From NCBI RefSeq assembly GCF_009708175.1, contig NZ_WMBB01000011.1, positions 186,001 through 250,000 on the forward strand: a stretch of 64,000 nt of DNA. Reading direction: 5' to 3'. The notes beneath the pieces are model-generated. The model did no database searches, was not told the origin of the DNA, and was given only the letters and a program-made list of their open reading frames with translations. This DNA comes from Nocardia aurantiaca. GTDB lineage: Bacteria > Actinomycetota > Actinomycetes > Mycobacteriales > Mycobacteriaceae. Below, piece by piece: positions 17,741 to 25,623 of the stretch. Made by a program: the position numbers and the translations under genes. Numbering within the stretch: position 1 is the first letter of the stretch; each line of letters begins with the position of its first letter.

Positions 17741-20218
17741 TCAGGCCGGTGAGGATTCCGGCCGGGCTGGGCGGCGGGTGGCCACGAGTTCGGCCACGAC
17801 CAGCACCCACACGGCGCCGGCCACGAAGAGAAGCGCCCGGCCGAGGGTGCCGAGCCAGGCCACATGCAGGGTCGTGCCGGTGGACAGGGCCGCGACGGCC
17901 GTCATGCCGAGCGGGAACACCGTCGCCCAGCGCCGCACGCTGTACCCCGGACGGATCCGAATCAGCTCGGCCACAACCAGAATCACGTAGGAGAGGAGGT
18001 TCATGGCGAGTAGCACGACGGTCGCGGCCCGCAGCACCGTGTGTGGGATTCCCGTCCAATGCGGCCAGGCCGCGAGTTTCGAGCCCGCCAGCGTCGAGAT
18101 CGCCAGGGCACCGGTCATGACCCACTGGTCACCCGAACCGCGCCAGATCTCCGCCCGGTCGAAGTGCGCGAATGCCACTGGATACAACAGCAATCCGAGG
18201 AAGAAGCATACGAGGGCCGCGACGGCCGGCCAGTCACCGACACCCGCGTGTGCGAGCGTGGCCGCCAACACCGCCAGGCCCTCGGTGGAGACGCAGACCA
18301 GGAAGACCGCTCCGGGCATGCGCCGATTCCAGTGACGCATCACCATGACCAGCAATACCGGCCACACCACCGCCGCGACGGCCAGCAGGGTGGTGGCCGC
18401 GACGTGCCAGCCGAGGAGGGACAGGCGGGTGCCGAGCACGGTGGTCGCCGCCACCGCGGTGAGCGCGCCCGGGGTATTGGCCTCGCTCTGCCAGCGTTGG
18501 TGATTCCACAGCCGCCGGGAGACGAAATCGGCCGCCAGCACCAGCCAGACGATCCCCGCGAGCGCCAGCAGGAGCTGGGAGACCGTCTCGTATCCAGTGA
18601 GATGCGTTCCGACGGAGATGATTCCGGTCGCCATGACGAAGGCTCCCGCGGCCGGGGGCAATTCGCGCCACCATCGCGCGGAGTCGGCGTCGTCGCCGGT
18701 GACCGCGGTGTATACCGCCGCTGTCAGGATCGCCAGCGCCGAAACCTGCAGGGCCACATCGAGTCCGTGATGGAACGCGACGGTCGCGGTCTGGAGGACC
18801 TCGTTCACGTGCGGGGCGTATTTGATGGCCGTGGCCAGATCCACGCCAGGCGGGATGCGGCCGCGTTCGACCGCGTCGATGGCGATGGGTTGCAGGTTGG
18901 CGGGCAGGCCCAGCTCGGTGAGGCGGGTGCGCAGGTCGGCGGTGAGGAATCCGTTGACCAGCGAACCGAGCACCGCGACGCCCACCGCGGCGCCGACCTG
19001 GCGCATGGTGTTCGTCGTCGCCGCCGCCATGCCGGAATGCTCACCGGGGACACCGGCCAGTACCGCGGAGGTCAAGGGCACGACGGCGATGCCGAAGCCG
19101 AGCCCGGCGATCGCCAATGTCACCGCGAGCGGCGTGAATTCGACTGTCCCATCGAGGGAATGGCGGGTCAGCAGGATTCCGCCCGCGCCCAGCACGCAGC
19201 CGACGATCATGGGAGTCCGCGCGCCGGTGCGGGCCACCCACAATCCGGCCGCCAGCGATCCGGCCATGATCGCGACGGCCATGGGCGCGAACACCGCCGC
19301 CGTCCGCCCGGCCGAATAGTGAATCATCACCTGCAGATACAGCGCGGTGAAGAAGAAGATCGAGAAGACTCCGAAGTAGACGGCGAAGGCGACCAGCAGT
19401 GCGCTGCGCACCGACGGCAGGCGCAGATAGCGAAAGTCGAAGACGGGGTTGCGAACCCGGTTCTCGACCGCGACGAAAGCGAGGAAGGCCAGAGCGCCGA
19501 TGGCGAAGAGCGTGACCACCGGGGCCGCGCCGTACCCACGATTCTCCCCCGTGATCGCGGCGTAGATCACCGATCCCAGAAAGAGCGCGCCCAACAGCGA
19601 CCCGGCCCAATCCAGTGGCCCCGGTCGCGGATCCGCGCTCTCGGGCACGTACCGCAGCGCGGCCGTCAGCACCACGACCCCGAAGATCAGGTTGAACCAG
19701 AAGATGGACCGCCAGCCGTACGCATCCGCGAGAACACCGCCGAGCACGGGACCGGCGGCCAGCGCGAGCCCGGATACCGCGGCCCATCCCCCGAGCGCTT
19801 TGGCGCGCATGCGGGGATCGGGGAAGATATGCCGCAGCACCGACAGCGTGCCCGGCTCGGAGGCGGCCGCTCCCACCCCCATGACCGCGCGCCCGGCGAT
19901 CAGCGTCGCCACGCTGGTGGCCAGCGCCGAAATCACCGATCCAGCACAGAAGATCGCCAGTCCAGCGATCATCACCCGCTTGCGTCCCCAGCGGTCGCCG
20001 AGCGATCCGGCGGCGAGCATGAGTCCGGCGAACACCAGCGTGTAGGCGTTGACGACCCACTGCAGCAGCACGACATCGGTGCTGAACTCGGAGCGGACGT
20101 CGGCCAGCGCGACGCTGACGATGGTGGTGTCGAGGAAGGTCACGAACAGGACCCCGGTGACGGTGGCCAGCGCGATTCCCGGCCGCGCCGCGTCGCGCGA
20201 CGTGTCGCTGATTGCCAC
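17741..20218 (-). CDS. MFS drug exporter (DHA2-type) fused to TDT/SLAC1-like transporter domain
   Basis: An 825-residue membrane protein, far longer than normal MFS proteins. Residues 1 to about 515 are a 14-helix DHA2/EmrB-QacA-type exporter: LDTTIVSVALADVRSEF in helix 1, LAAGSLGDRWGRKR (motif A), and GPVLGGVLADAYGWR (motif C region). From about 520, LPPAAGAFVMATGIISVG starts a second set of about ten hydrophobic helices resembling the TDT (TehA/Mae1/SLAC1) anion-channel family. The frame is continuous. The exporter half should expel drugs by proton antiport; the role of the fused half is unknown. It is upstream of, and co-directional with, the EF-Tu paralogue. Confidence 0.8.
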   Translation of the reverse strand: MAISDTSRDAARPGIALATVTGVLFVTFLDTTIVSVALADVRSEFSTDVVLLQWVVNAYTLVFAGLMLAAGSLGDRWGRKRVMIAGLAIFCAGSVISALATSVATLIAGRAVMGVGAAASEPGTLSVLRHIFPDPRMRAKALGGWAAVSGLALAAGPVLGGVLADAYGWRSIFWFNLIFGVVVLTAALRYVPESADPRPGPLDWAGSLLGALFLGSVIYAAITGENRGYGAAPVVTLFAIGALAFLAFVAVENRVRNPVFDFRYLRLPSVRSALLVAFAVYFGVFSIFFFTALYLQVMIHYSAGRTAAVFAPMAVAIMAGSLAAGLWVARTGARTPMIVGCVLGAGGILLTRHSLDGTVEFTPLAVTLAIAGLGFGIAVVPLTSAVLAGVPGEHSGMAAATTNTMRQVGAAVGVAVLGSLVNGFLTADLRTRLTELGLPANLQPIAIDAVERGRIPPGVDLATAIKYAPHVNEVLQTATVAFHHGLDVALQVSALAILTAAVYTAVTGDDADSARWWRELPPAAGAFVMATGIISVGTHLTGYETVSQLLLALAGIVWLVLAADFVSRRLWNHQRWQSEANTPGALTAVAATTVLGTRLSLLGWHVAATTLLAVAAVVWPVLLVMVMRHWNRRMPGAVFLVCVSTEGLAVLAATLAHAGVGDWPAVAALVCFFLGLLLYPVAFAHFDRAEIWRGSGDQWVMTGALAISTLAGSKLAAWPHWTGIPHTVLRAATVVLLAMNLLSYVILVVAELIRIRPGYSVRRWATVFPLGMTAVAALSTGTTLHVAWLGTLGRALLFVAGAVWVLVVAELVATRRPARPESSPA

Positions 20219-20300
20219 GCCCTCAGGTTACGTGGCGGACAGGGTCCCAAACTGGTGAGGTCGCGTAACCCAGTACCACCAGCGTTACGGCGGGTACGGC

Positions 20301-20636
20301 GTGGAGCCGCTGGCATCGGAGGAACTCAGAACGGAGATCAACAGCGGGTTGCAGGTGGTGGAGAGCTGGAACTCCGCCAACACGGTCGTGTTCTATGGCA
20401 AGGGTTCCCAGCTCACCCGCGCCGACCATGAGCACGCCGAGGCGTCGATGCTCGCTTTGCGCCTGTTGCAATCGGCGATGGTGCACATCAATCCCCTTCT
20501 GCTGCAAGCCGTCCTGGAAGACCCGCAGTTCCACGATCTGATCAGCGACAACGAACGCCGCGCACCAAGCCCGTTGTTCCGGTCCAACACCACCCCTACG
20601 GCCGGTTCCAGCTCGGCATGACCACCCACCTGTCCG
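20301..20636 (+). pseudogene. tnpA: Tn3-family transposase remnant (C-terminal)
   Basis: Codons from about 20317 read ELRTEINSGLQVVESWNSAN, then VVFYGKGSQLTRADHEHAEA, SMLALRLLQSAMVHINPLLL and DNERRAPSPLF, the conserved C-terminal end of Tn3-family transposases. The remaining about 900 N-terminal residues are absent. Near 20592 the frame slips: the expected YGRFQLGM ending is encoded one frame over (20597 on). Only a degraded tail of a transposon remains, next to an operon likely brought in with it. Bases 20637-20746 hold a short coding-like stretch (MRPPHSENIDFFGVLEKLIS) that I could not identify. Confidence 0.82.
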
Positions 20637-20746
20637 AGGGAAGGAGTTTCAGGCTGAGGTCAGGTTTCCGCCGCCAGGTGGCCTGGCCGTGGTCATGCGC
20701 CCGCCGCACAGCGAGAACATCGACTTCTTCGGCGTACTCGAGAAAC

Positions 20747-21571
20747 TCATTTCGCGATGGTGGCCAGGGTGTTGGACAGCCACCTGGCCAGTGGTGGAGC
20801 CAGTCGCGACAGCGTGTACATCACGTGCGCCTCCGGCGTGATCGGCGCGACCGCCTTGCCGCGGTCGATGGCTTTGAGGATGTTCGCCGCCGCGCGGTCG
20901 GCCGTGTAGCCGCGTTTGGCGTAGCTGCTGGTCGTCTTCGCTCGCCGCGCGTCGGCGTTGCCGCCGCGGTAGGCGCTGGTGTGGGTGATGGCGGTGTTGA
21001 CGATGCCCGGACACACCGTGGTGACCGTGACCCCGTGGGGTCGCAGTTCCATGCGTAGCGCCTCGGACATGCCGAAGACGGCGAACTTCGAGGCACTATA
21101 GGCGCCCAGTTGCGGGTTGGCGAGCACGCCCGCCGCGGAGGAGAGGTTGACGACGTGCCCGCTGCCGCGCCTGACCATGTCCGGTACGAACGCGGCGGCA
21201 CCGTGCACGACGCCCAGGACGTTCACCCCGAGGAGCCGGTCCCAGTCACTGAGGGTGGTGTCCATGATGCCGCCGATGACGGCAATGCCCGCGTTGTTGA
21301 TCAGTACATCCGGGGTGCCGAGTGCGGCCGTTGTGGCCTTGGCGAAAGCGGTCATCTGTTCGGCGTCGGCCACGTTCACCGGTTGGGCGTACACCTCGGT
21401 GGCGCCGGCGGCGCGGGCGTCGGCGACCGTCTGGTCGAGCCCCTCGGGGTTGAGGTCGCAGAGGGCCAGCCGTGCGCCCCGGCGAGCGCATCGTAGGGCG
21501 AGTTCGCGGCCGATGCCGCTGCCGGCACCGGTAACGACCACGACCTGGCCGATAAGGTTCTTGATCTTCAC
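20747..21571 (-). CDS. Short-chain dehydrogenase/reductase
   Basis: Classical SDR, 274 residues. VVVTGAGSGIGRELALRCA is the cofactor motif, LCDLNPEGLD contains the acidic residue after strand 2 that favours NAD+, NNAGIAVIGG is present, and LSSAAG with YSASKFAV gives the catalytic Ser, Tyr and Lys. Close in pattern to mycobacterial steroid/lipid SDRs with a C-terminal membrane-associated tail (ARWLSNTLATIAK). It is the last gene of a minus-strand group with a hydrolase, a DUF1330 protein and a cupin, so it probably oxidises an alcohol in that pathway. Confidence 0.84.
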   Translation of the reverse strand: MKIKNLIGQVVVVTGAGSGIGRELALRCARRGARLALCDLNPEGLDQTVADARAAGATEVYAQPVNVADAEQMTAFAKATTAALGTPDVLINNAGIAVIGGIMDTTLSDWDRLLGVNVLGVVHGAAAFVPDMVRRGSGHVVNLSSAAGVLANPQLGAYSASKFAVFGMSEALRMELRPHGVTVTTVCPGIVNTAITHTSAYRGGNADARRAKTTSSYAKRGYTADRAAANILKAIDRGKAVAPITPEAHVMYTLSRLAPPLARWLSNTLATIAK

Positions 21572-21700
21572 CGGGCCCCTCCCCCGAAGTCGACCGTGTG
21601 CGGGGATGCCATACCAGGCTGCGGTGCAGTGCTTGTCCTGGCGAGGACGGGTGGGCGGGTCAGCATCATGGTGCCTTTCGTGATGGGGTCGTTCGCGCGG

Positions 21701-22570
21701 TCAGGACGGCGCTGTGTTTCGGGTGATGCGCCCGCGCAGGTAGGGCACGACGAGTTCGGTGACTCGTTCGGGCTCTTCGATCCACACCCAGTGCCCCGCG
21801 CCGGGAATGGTGTGGATCTCAGCGGACGGGAAAGGGGTCTGCTGTCGCGACGCCTGCACGGCGGGGATGTAGTCGTCGGCGGTTCCCCAGACGACCAGGC
21901 ACGGCAGGTCGGCCGGGCGTAGCGTCTCGGCCAGGCGGTTCATCGACTCCTGCGTGGTCGAGCGGTAAAGCCGCAGCACCGCCCGTTTGGTGCCCCATGC
22001 CCGGATGTGTCCGGCGATCTCGGCCACGCTGCGATCGTCGAGGCCGGGGTTGTCGTGGGCGATCAGCGCACGGGCCAGCGGTGGCGCGGCGAGCCGCATG
22101 AACAACTCGCCCAGTACCGGGGTGCGCCACACCCGCGCCGCGCGGTGCCAGCGGTAGTCGAGCAGGACCCCGGTATTGATCAGGGTGAGGCTCGCGATGC
22201 GGTCCAGGTGGGCGGCGGCGTAGGTCAGCGCCCAGGGGCCGCCGAAGTCGTGCGCCACCAGGTGGACACGCTCGATGCCGAGAGCGTCCACCACCCCGGC
22301 CAGATGGTCGGCATAACCGGTGACGGTGTAGTCCTGGTCGGCGCGTTTCTCCGCGCCACCGAAGCCGGGCATGTCCGGGGCGACGACGCGAGCGAACTCG
22401 CTGACCGGCGCCATCAGGGGCAGCCAGTCCCGGCCACCGCCCGGGTTTCCGTGGACGAACACGACGGCCTCGGCCTGATCGGCAGCCGCGAGCCCACCGA
22501 TCAGCACCGGCGTACGGACGTCGCCGACGACGATCTGTCGGCGTTGCAGATCGACGACCGAACCGGCCAT
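21701..22570 (-). CDS. Alpha/beta hydrolase with Asp nucleophile (epoxide hydrolase/dehalogenase-like)
   Basis: A 289-residue alpha/beta hydrolase. The oxyanion-hole motif HGNPGGGRDW is followed by the nucleophile elbow VAHDFGG, where the nucleophile is Asp, as in epoxide hydrolases and haloalkane dehalogenases. Further on VVWGTADDYIP holds an acid and GAGHWVWIEEP the catalytic His. So it likely opens an epoxide or removes a halide rather than cleaving an ester. The ATG at 22570 shares one base with the stop of the DUF1330 gene, showing translational coupling; a longer upstream reading frame would overlap that gene almost wholly and is rejected. Confidence 0.82.
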   Translation of the reverse strand: MAGSVVDLQRRQIVVGDVRTPVLIGGLAAADQAEAVVFVHGNPGGGRDWLPLMAPVSEFARVVAPDMPGFGGAEKRADQDYTVTGYADHLAGVVDALGIERVHLVAHDFGGPWALTYAAAHLDRIASLTLINTGVLLDYRWHRAARVWRTPVLGELFMRLAAPPLARALIAHDNPGLDDRSVAEIAGHIRAWGTKRAVLRLYRSTTQESMNRLAETLRPADLPCLVVWGTADDYIPAVQASRQQTPFPSAEIHTIPGAGHWVWIEEPERVTELVVPYLRGRITRNTAPS

Positions 22571-22968
22571 CAGAACGGCACCGGCCACGGCTCGGTCGCG
22601 ATGAGGCCGGAGGTCTGCAGCGCAGCGGTGCGGTGCACGGCGATCTCCTGATAGCCGGGATCGAGCACCATCTCGAGGAACTTCGCCCGCGACGGGTAGG
22701 CCACGATAAGGATCATGTCCCACCACGGCTTGTCCTCGCCGCCGATGACGACCTGGGCGGCATCGCCCGCGTAGACGATCGTGGCGCCGACCCGGTCGAG
22801 ATGGGGCTGCACTTCCGCGCCGTATCGCTGGTAGCTGTCCCGCCCGCCGGTGTCGTGGAACGCGAGCAGGTTCACCATCACTACCGGCGTATCGCTGTCC
22901 TGGGCGGCGGCGACGAACGTCTGCACCTGCTGCTCGGTAGGGTCGATGTGGCGTGCTGTCGTGGTCAT
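22570..22968 (-). CDS. DUF1330 family protein
   Basis: A 132-residue dimeric alpha/beta-barrel-type protein of the DUF1330 family: VVMVNLLAFHDTGGRDSYQR, then GATIVYAGDAAQVV, WWDMILIVAYPSRAKFLEM and a C-terminal YQEIAVHRTAAL. Proteins of this family often sit in catabolic clusters without a proven reaction. It is coupled by a one-base stop/start overlap to the hydrolase downstream and follows the cupin gene by 70 bases, so the three are probably one transcript. Confidence 0.8.
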   Translation of the reverse strand: MTTTARHIDPTEQQVQTFVAAAQDSDTPVVMVNLLAFHDTGGRDSYQRYGAEVQPHLDRVGATIVYAGDAAQVVIGGEDKPWWDMILIVAYPSRAKFLEMVLDPGYQEIAVHRTAALQTSGLIATEPWPVPF

Positions 22969-23038
22969 AACTTTCCTTTACATAGGTGATCGCGTCTGTG
23001 GTCGTCGACGCGCGGAGAAAGGGACTCGATCGGCGCTT

Positions 23039-23599
23039 TCAGGACTCGCGCGCCATGTACCCGGCCGCGCCGCCGCCGAGGTAGTCGACCGGGCCCAGGC
23101 CCTGAGCAGCCGCCAGCTCGTGGGTGAGGTACCGGATGGTGACAGCGTCGAGGATGGAGTGGAACCCGCCGTCCTCGCTGAAGTTGACGTTGGCGCCCTC
23201 GACCCGGATGAACAGCGTGGTGTCCTCGGTATTGGTCTCGGGGCAGACGAAGGTGTGCACGGACCCGGCCGGCTCGTACAGATACGAGCCCGCGGTCTGC
23301 AACTGGTCGGGGTACTCCAGGTAATGCCAGCTGCCCGACAGCGTGTACGCCTCCGCGACACCGGTGTGATAGTGCAACGGCACTTTCGAACCCGGGCTGA
23401 AGGTCGCCAGCACCACCCACACACCGGCCTCGAGGTCCAGCCGCAGGGGCTTGAAGTGCACCCCCGGGCCGAGGGAGTCATGAATCAGCGGGACGTTCCG
23501 TTCGTTGACCGTCAGCAGCTCGCCCTGCGGCAACGCGACACACGGCAGCGCAGCTCCGGAGCTGGTCTTCACTGGAACAGGGTTGGTCTTCAAGGTCAT
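23039..23599 (-). CDS. Cupin, 2,4'-dihydroxyacetophenone dioxygenase-like
   Basis: A 187-residue cupin. The metal-binding cupin motif is seen at PLHYHTGVAEAYTLSG (two His, then Glu-like position) with the second motif around PAGSVHTFVCP, giving a third histidine. The pattern GVHFKPLRLDLEAGVWVVL precedes it, as in 2,4'-dihydroxyacetophenone dioxygenases and ChrR-type cupins. If active it would cleave a carbon-carbon bond next to a ketone with O2. GGAAGGAA lies 9 bases before the ATG at 23599. It leads the minus-strand catabolic group and diverges from an AraC regulator. Confidence 0.76.
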   Translation of the reverse strand: MTLKTNPVPVKTSSGAALPCVALPQGELLTVNERNVPLIHDSLGPGVHFKPLRLDLEAGVWVVLATFSPGSKVPLHYHTGVAEAYTLSGSWHYLEYPDQLQTAGSYLYEPAGSVHTFVCPETNTEDTTLFIRVEGANVNFSEDGGFHSILDAVTIRYLTHELAAAQGLGPVDYLGGGAAGYMARES

Positions 23600-23650
23600 C
23601 GGGTTTGGTTCCTTCCGCGGGATCGACCGTCGGCCCTGCCGGCGGCGCGT

Positions 23651-23721
23651 CATCAACAATGCTCATGATTGGTGACTCACACCACATCGGTCTTGACAGC
23701 AGAGGACGAACATTTAACTAT
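23651..23721 (+). promoter_or_regulatory. Promoter of araC-like gene with upstream imperfect repeat
   Basis: TTGACA at 23693-23698 and TAACTA at 23715-23720 are separated by 16 bases. The predicted transcription start falls at about 23727-23729, on the ATG, so the mRNA may be leaderless. Upstream, ATCAACAAT and ATTGGTGA (23651-23674) form an imperfect inverted repeat that could be the regulator's site in this divergent region. Confidence 0.5.
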
Positions 23722-23728
23722 CAAGGAC

Positions 23729-24751
23729 ATGTCTGTGATCCGCAGCACAGCGTTGTCCGGGTATGGCCCACTCGCTGTCGATCTGGGCGCCGACCCCGCC
23801 GAACTCTTGCGCGGCGCCGGCATCAGAACCGAGGACATCGGCAACGGCGAGACGTTCCTGCCGTTCCGGCGTGTCGTGCACGCCGTGGAGATCGCGGCGG
23901 CGCAACTCGGCGTGCCCGATTTCGGCCGGCGGCTGGCGCAGCGGCAGGGCATCGAGATCCTCGGGCCGGTCGGTGTCGCCGCACGCACCGCGGGAAGCGT
24001 GTCAGACGCCTTCGCCGTGTTCGAAACCTATTTGGCCGCCTACAGTCCCGCGATCGCCACCCACATTGCGCCCTTCGACGACGATCCGGCGCGTTCGTTC
24101 TTCGAGTTCCGCATCCTCGTCGACGACCTCCCGCCGCATCCGCAAGTCATCGAGCTGGCCCTCGGCACGGTGCTGCGGGTGCTCCGGTTTCTGCTGGGCG
24201 CGGCCTACACGCCACTGGCGGTGCGCCTGCCGCACGACCCGCTCACCGCGCCGGATACGTACCTGCAATACTTCGGCGCCACACCGCATTTCGCGCAACG
24301 ATCGGCCGGATTCGCCATCCGGAGCGCAGACCTCGCCCGCCCGCTGGCACGTGACGAACTCGCACATCAAGCGGTGGTGCGGTACCTGGACATGATCGTG
24401 GGCGGCCGCGAACCGGGGGTGACGGGATCGGCACGGGCGATCGTCCGCCAACTCCTGCCCACCGGCACCGTGCCCCTGGAACTGATCGCGGGGCAGTTCG
24501 CGCTCCATCCCAAAGCATTGCAGCGCCGCCTCGTCGCAGAAGGCACCACCTACGCCACACTCGTCGACACGGTCAGACGAGAGACCGCCGAACGCTATCT
24601 GCGCGATACCGACATCAGCCTCACCCACCTGACCAGGGAACTCGGATACACCGAACAGAGCGCGCTCAGCCGGGCCTGCCGACGCTGGTTCGGCCAGGGC
24701 CCGGCAGCGCATCGCCGGACACTGCGCACACCCCACCCCCAGTCGACCTGA
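23729..24751 (+). CDS. AraC-family regulator
   Basis: A 340-residue regulator of the same OruR-like subgroup as the one at 13.8-14.9 kb. The sensing domain spans about residues 10-200 (VDLGADPAELLRGAGI, RQGIEILGPVGVAARTAG). The C-terminal double helix-turn-helix has ELIAGQFALHPKALQRRLVA and HLTRELGYTEQSALSRACRRW. The ATG at 23729 fits a leaderless transcript; a GTG at 23735 has AAGGA at normal spacing and is the alternative. It diverges from the cupin-DUF1330-hydrolase-SDR group and probably controls it. Confidence 0.83.
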   Translation: MSVIRSTALSGYGPLAVDLGADPAELLRGAGIRTEDIGNGETFLPFRRVVHAVEIAAAQLGVPDFGRRLAQRQGIEILGPVGVAARTAGSVSDAFAVFETYLAAYSPAIATHIAPFDDDPARSFFEFRILVDDLPPHPQVIELALGTVLRVLRFLLGAAYTPLAVRLPHDPLTAPDTYLQYFGATPHFAQRSAGFAIRSADLARPLARDELAHQAVVRYLDMIVGGREPGVTGSARAIVRQLLPTGTVPLELIAGQFALHPKALQRRLVAEGTTYATLVDTVRRETAERYLRDTDISLTHLTRELGYTEQSALSRACRRWFGQGPAAHRRTLRTPHPQST

Positions 24752-24865
24752 CATGAACAGCGGACTCCAAGCGTCTCGACAACGTTGGTTCGCGAAACGC
24801 ATTCGGCGACTGGAGATTCCCGCAGGTCGGCTCCCATCGAATCTGTAACGATTACCGAGGACCGC

Positions 24866-25193
24866 GATGCGGATCTGGTGGCGCTCGATCAAGGCATCGA
24901 CACCTCCACCGCCGTCGGCCGTATGTTCTTCCAAATCCTCGGCGCGATAGCCGAATTCGAAAACGCCCTGATGCCCGAACGCACCCGGCGACGGCCTGTC
25001 CGCCGCCCGCTCCCGGGGACGCAGTGGCGGCCAGAAACCCAAATTCGGACCTCGCCAGGTGCAACTGGCTCAGCAGATGTACGACGAACTCGACGAACAA
25101 GGCAAACGTCGCTACACCGTCGACGAGATCGCCGCCGAGTTCGGCGTCACCCGCCCCGCTATCTACCGACACCTCAACAAGACGACCCCGTAG
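24866..25193 (+). pseudogene. Serine resolvase/invertase remnant
   Basis: Codons read DLVALDQGIDTSTAVGRMFF, then QILGAIAEFENALMPERTR, the end of the catalytic domain of a Tn3-type resolvase. Near 24986 the frame shifts and the match continues as GDGLSAARSRGRSGGQKPK, then QMYDELDEQGKRRYTVDEIA and EFGVTRPAIYRHLNKTTP, the C-terminal helix-turn-helix, ending in TAG at 25191-25193. The first about 100 residues with the catalytic serine are missing. Together with the transposase tail at 20.3 kb it brackets the catabolic module. Bases 25194-25623 show no other recognisable gene. Confidence 0.82.
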
Positions 25194-25623
25194 CCTCGCC
25201 ACCCCGACTACCAGCGGCTACGCCACATCCGTTGCCTTTTCGGCGATTACTACTGAGACCCCGGGCCGTACCGGCCGTCCAGTTTCGATCGGTGTGGCGC
25301 ACCCGGACCGGTGGACGCGCGCCGCGCCGCGCACGCGGCCAGTCCCAGGGCGTGAACGGCGATAACGGTGGCGGACTTCAGCCGCATGGGGCGCCTCCAG
25401 ACGATCGGGTGCGCCGGCCCGGGTGAGCCACCCGGGATCAGGTTCGGACGCGCCGCCTGGAAGCGGCCGATGAGCCGCTGATGGCCGGGGACGACGTGCA
25501 GGATTGGGGAAGGTCCCGGGCGGTGGGCCCGATATTCCATGATGGGAGGCGTGAATCGGTGCAGGACAGGCGGCGAATCGTTACTGTCGAGGCCCTTCTA
25601 CCCTGCCGAACGGGGAGGTCGGT

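Noticed and set aside
18041..20431. Very long open frame (about 800 codons) on the plus strand opposite the MFS fusion gene
   Set aside because: It is Arg/Gly/His/Gln-rich with no domain, and is the mirror of a GC-rich membrane-protein gene whose helices and motifs are clear.
21701..22726. Longer form of the alpha/beta hydrolase starting at 22726
   Set aside because: The extra 52 residues lie on DUF1330 codons in another frame and carry no family pattern; the start at 22570 is coupled to the DUF1330 stop.
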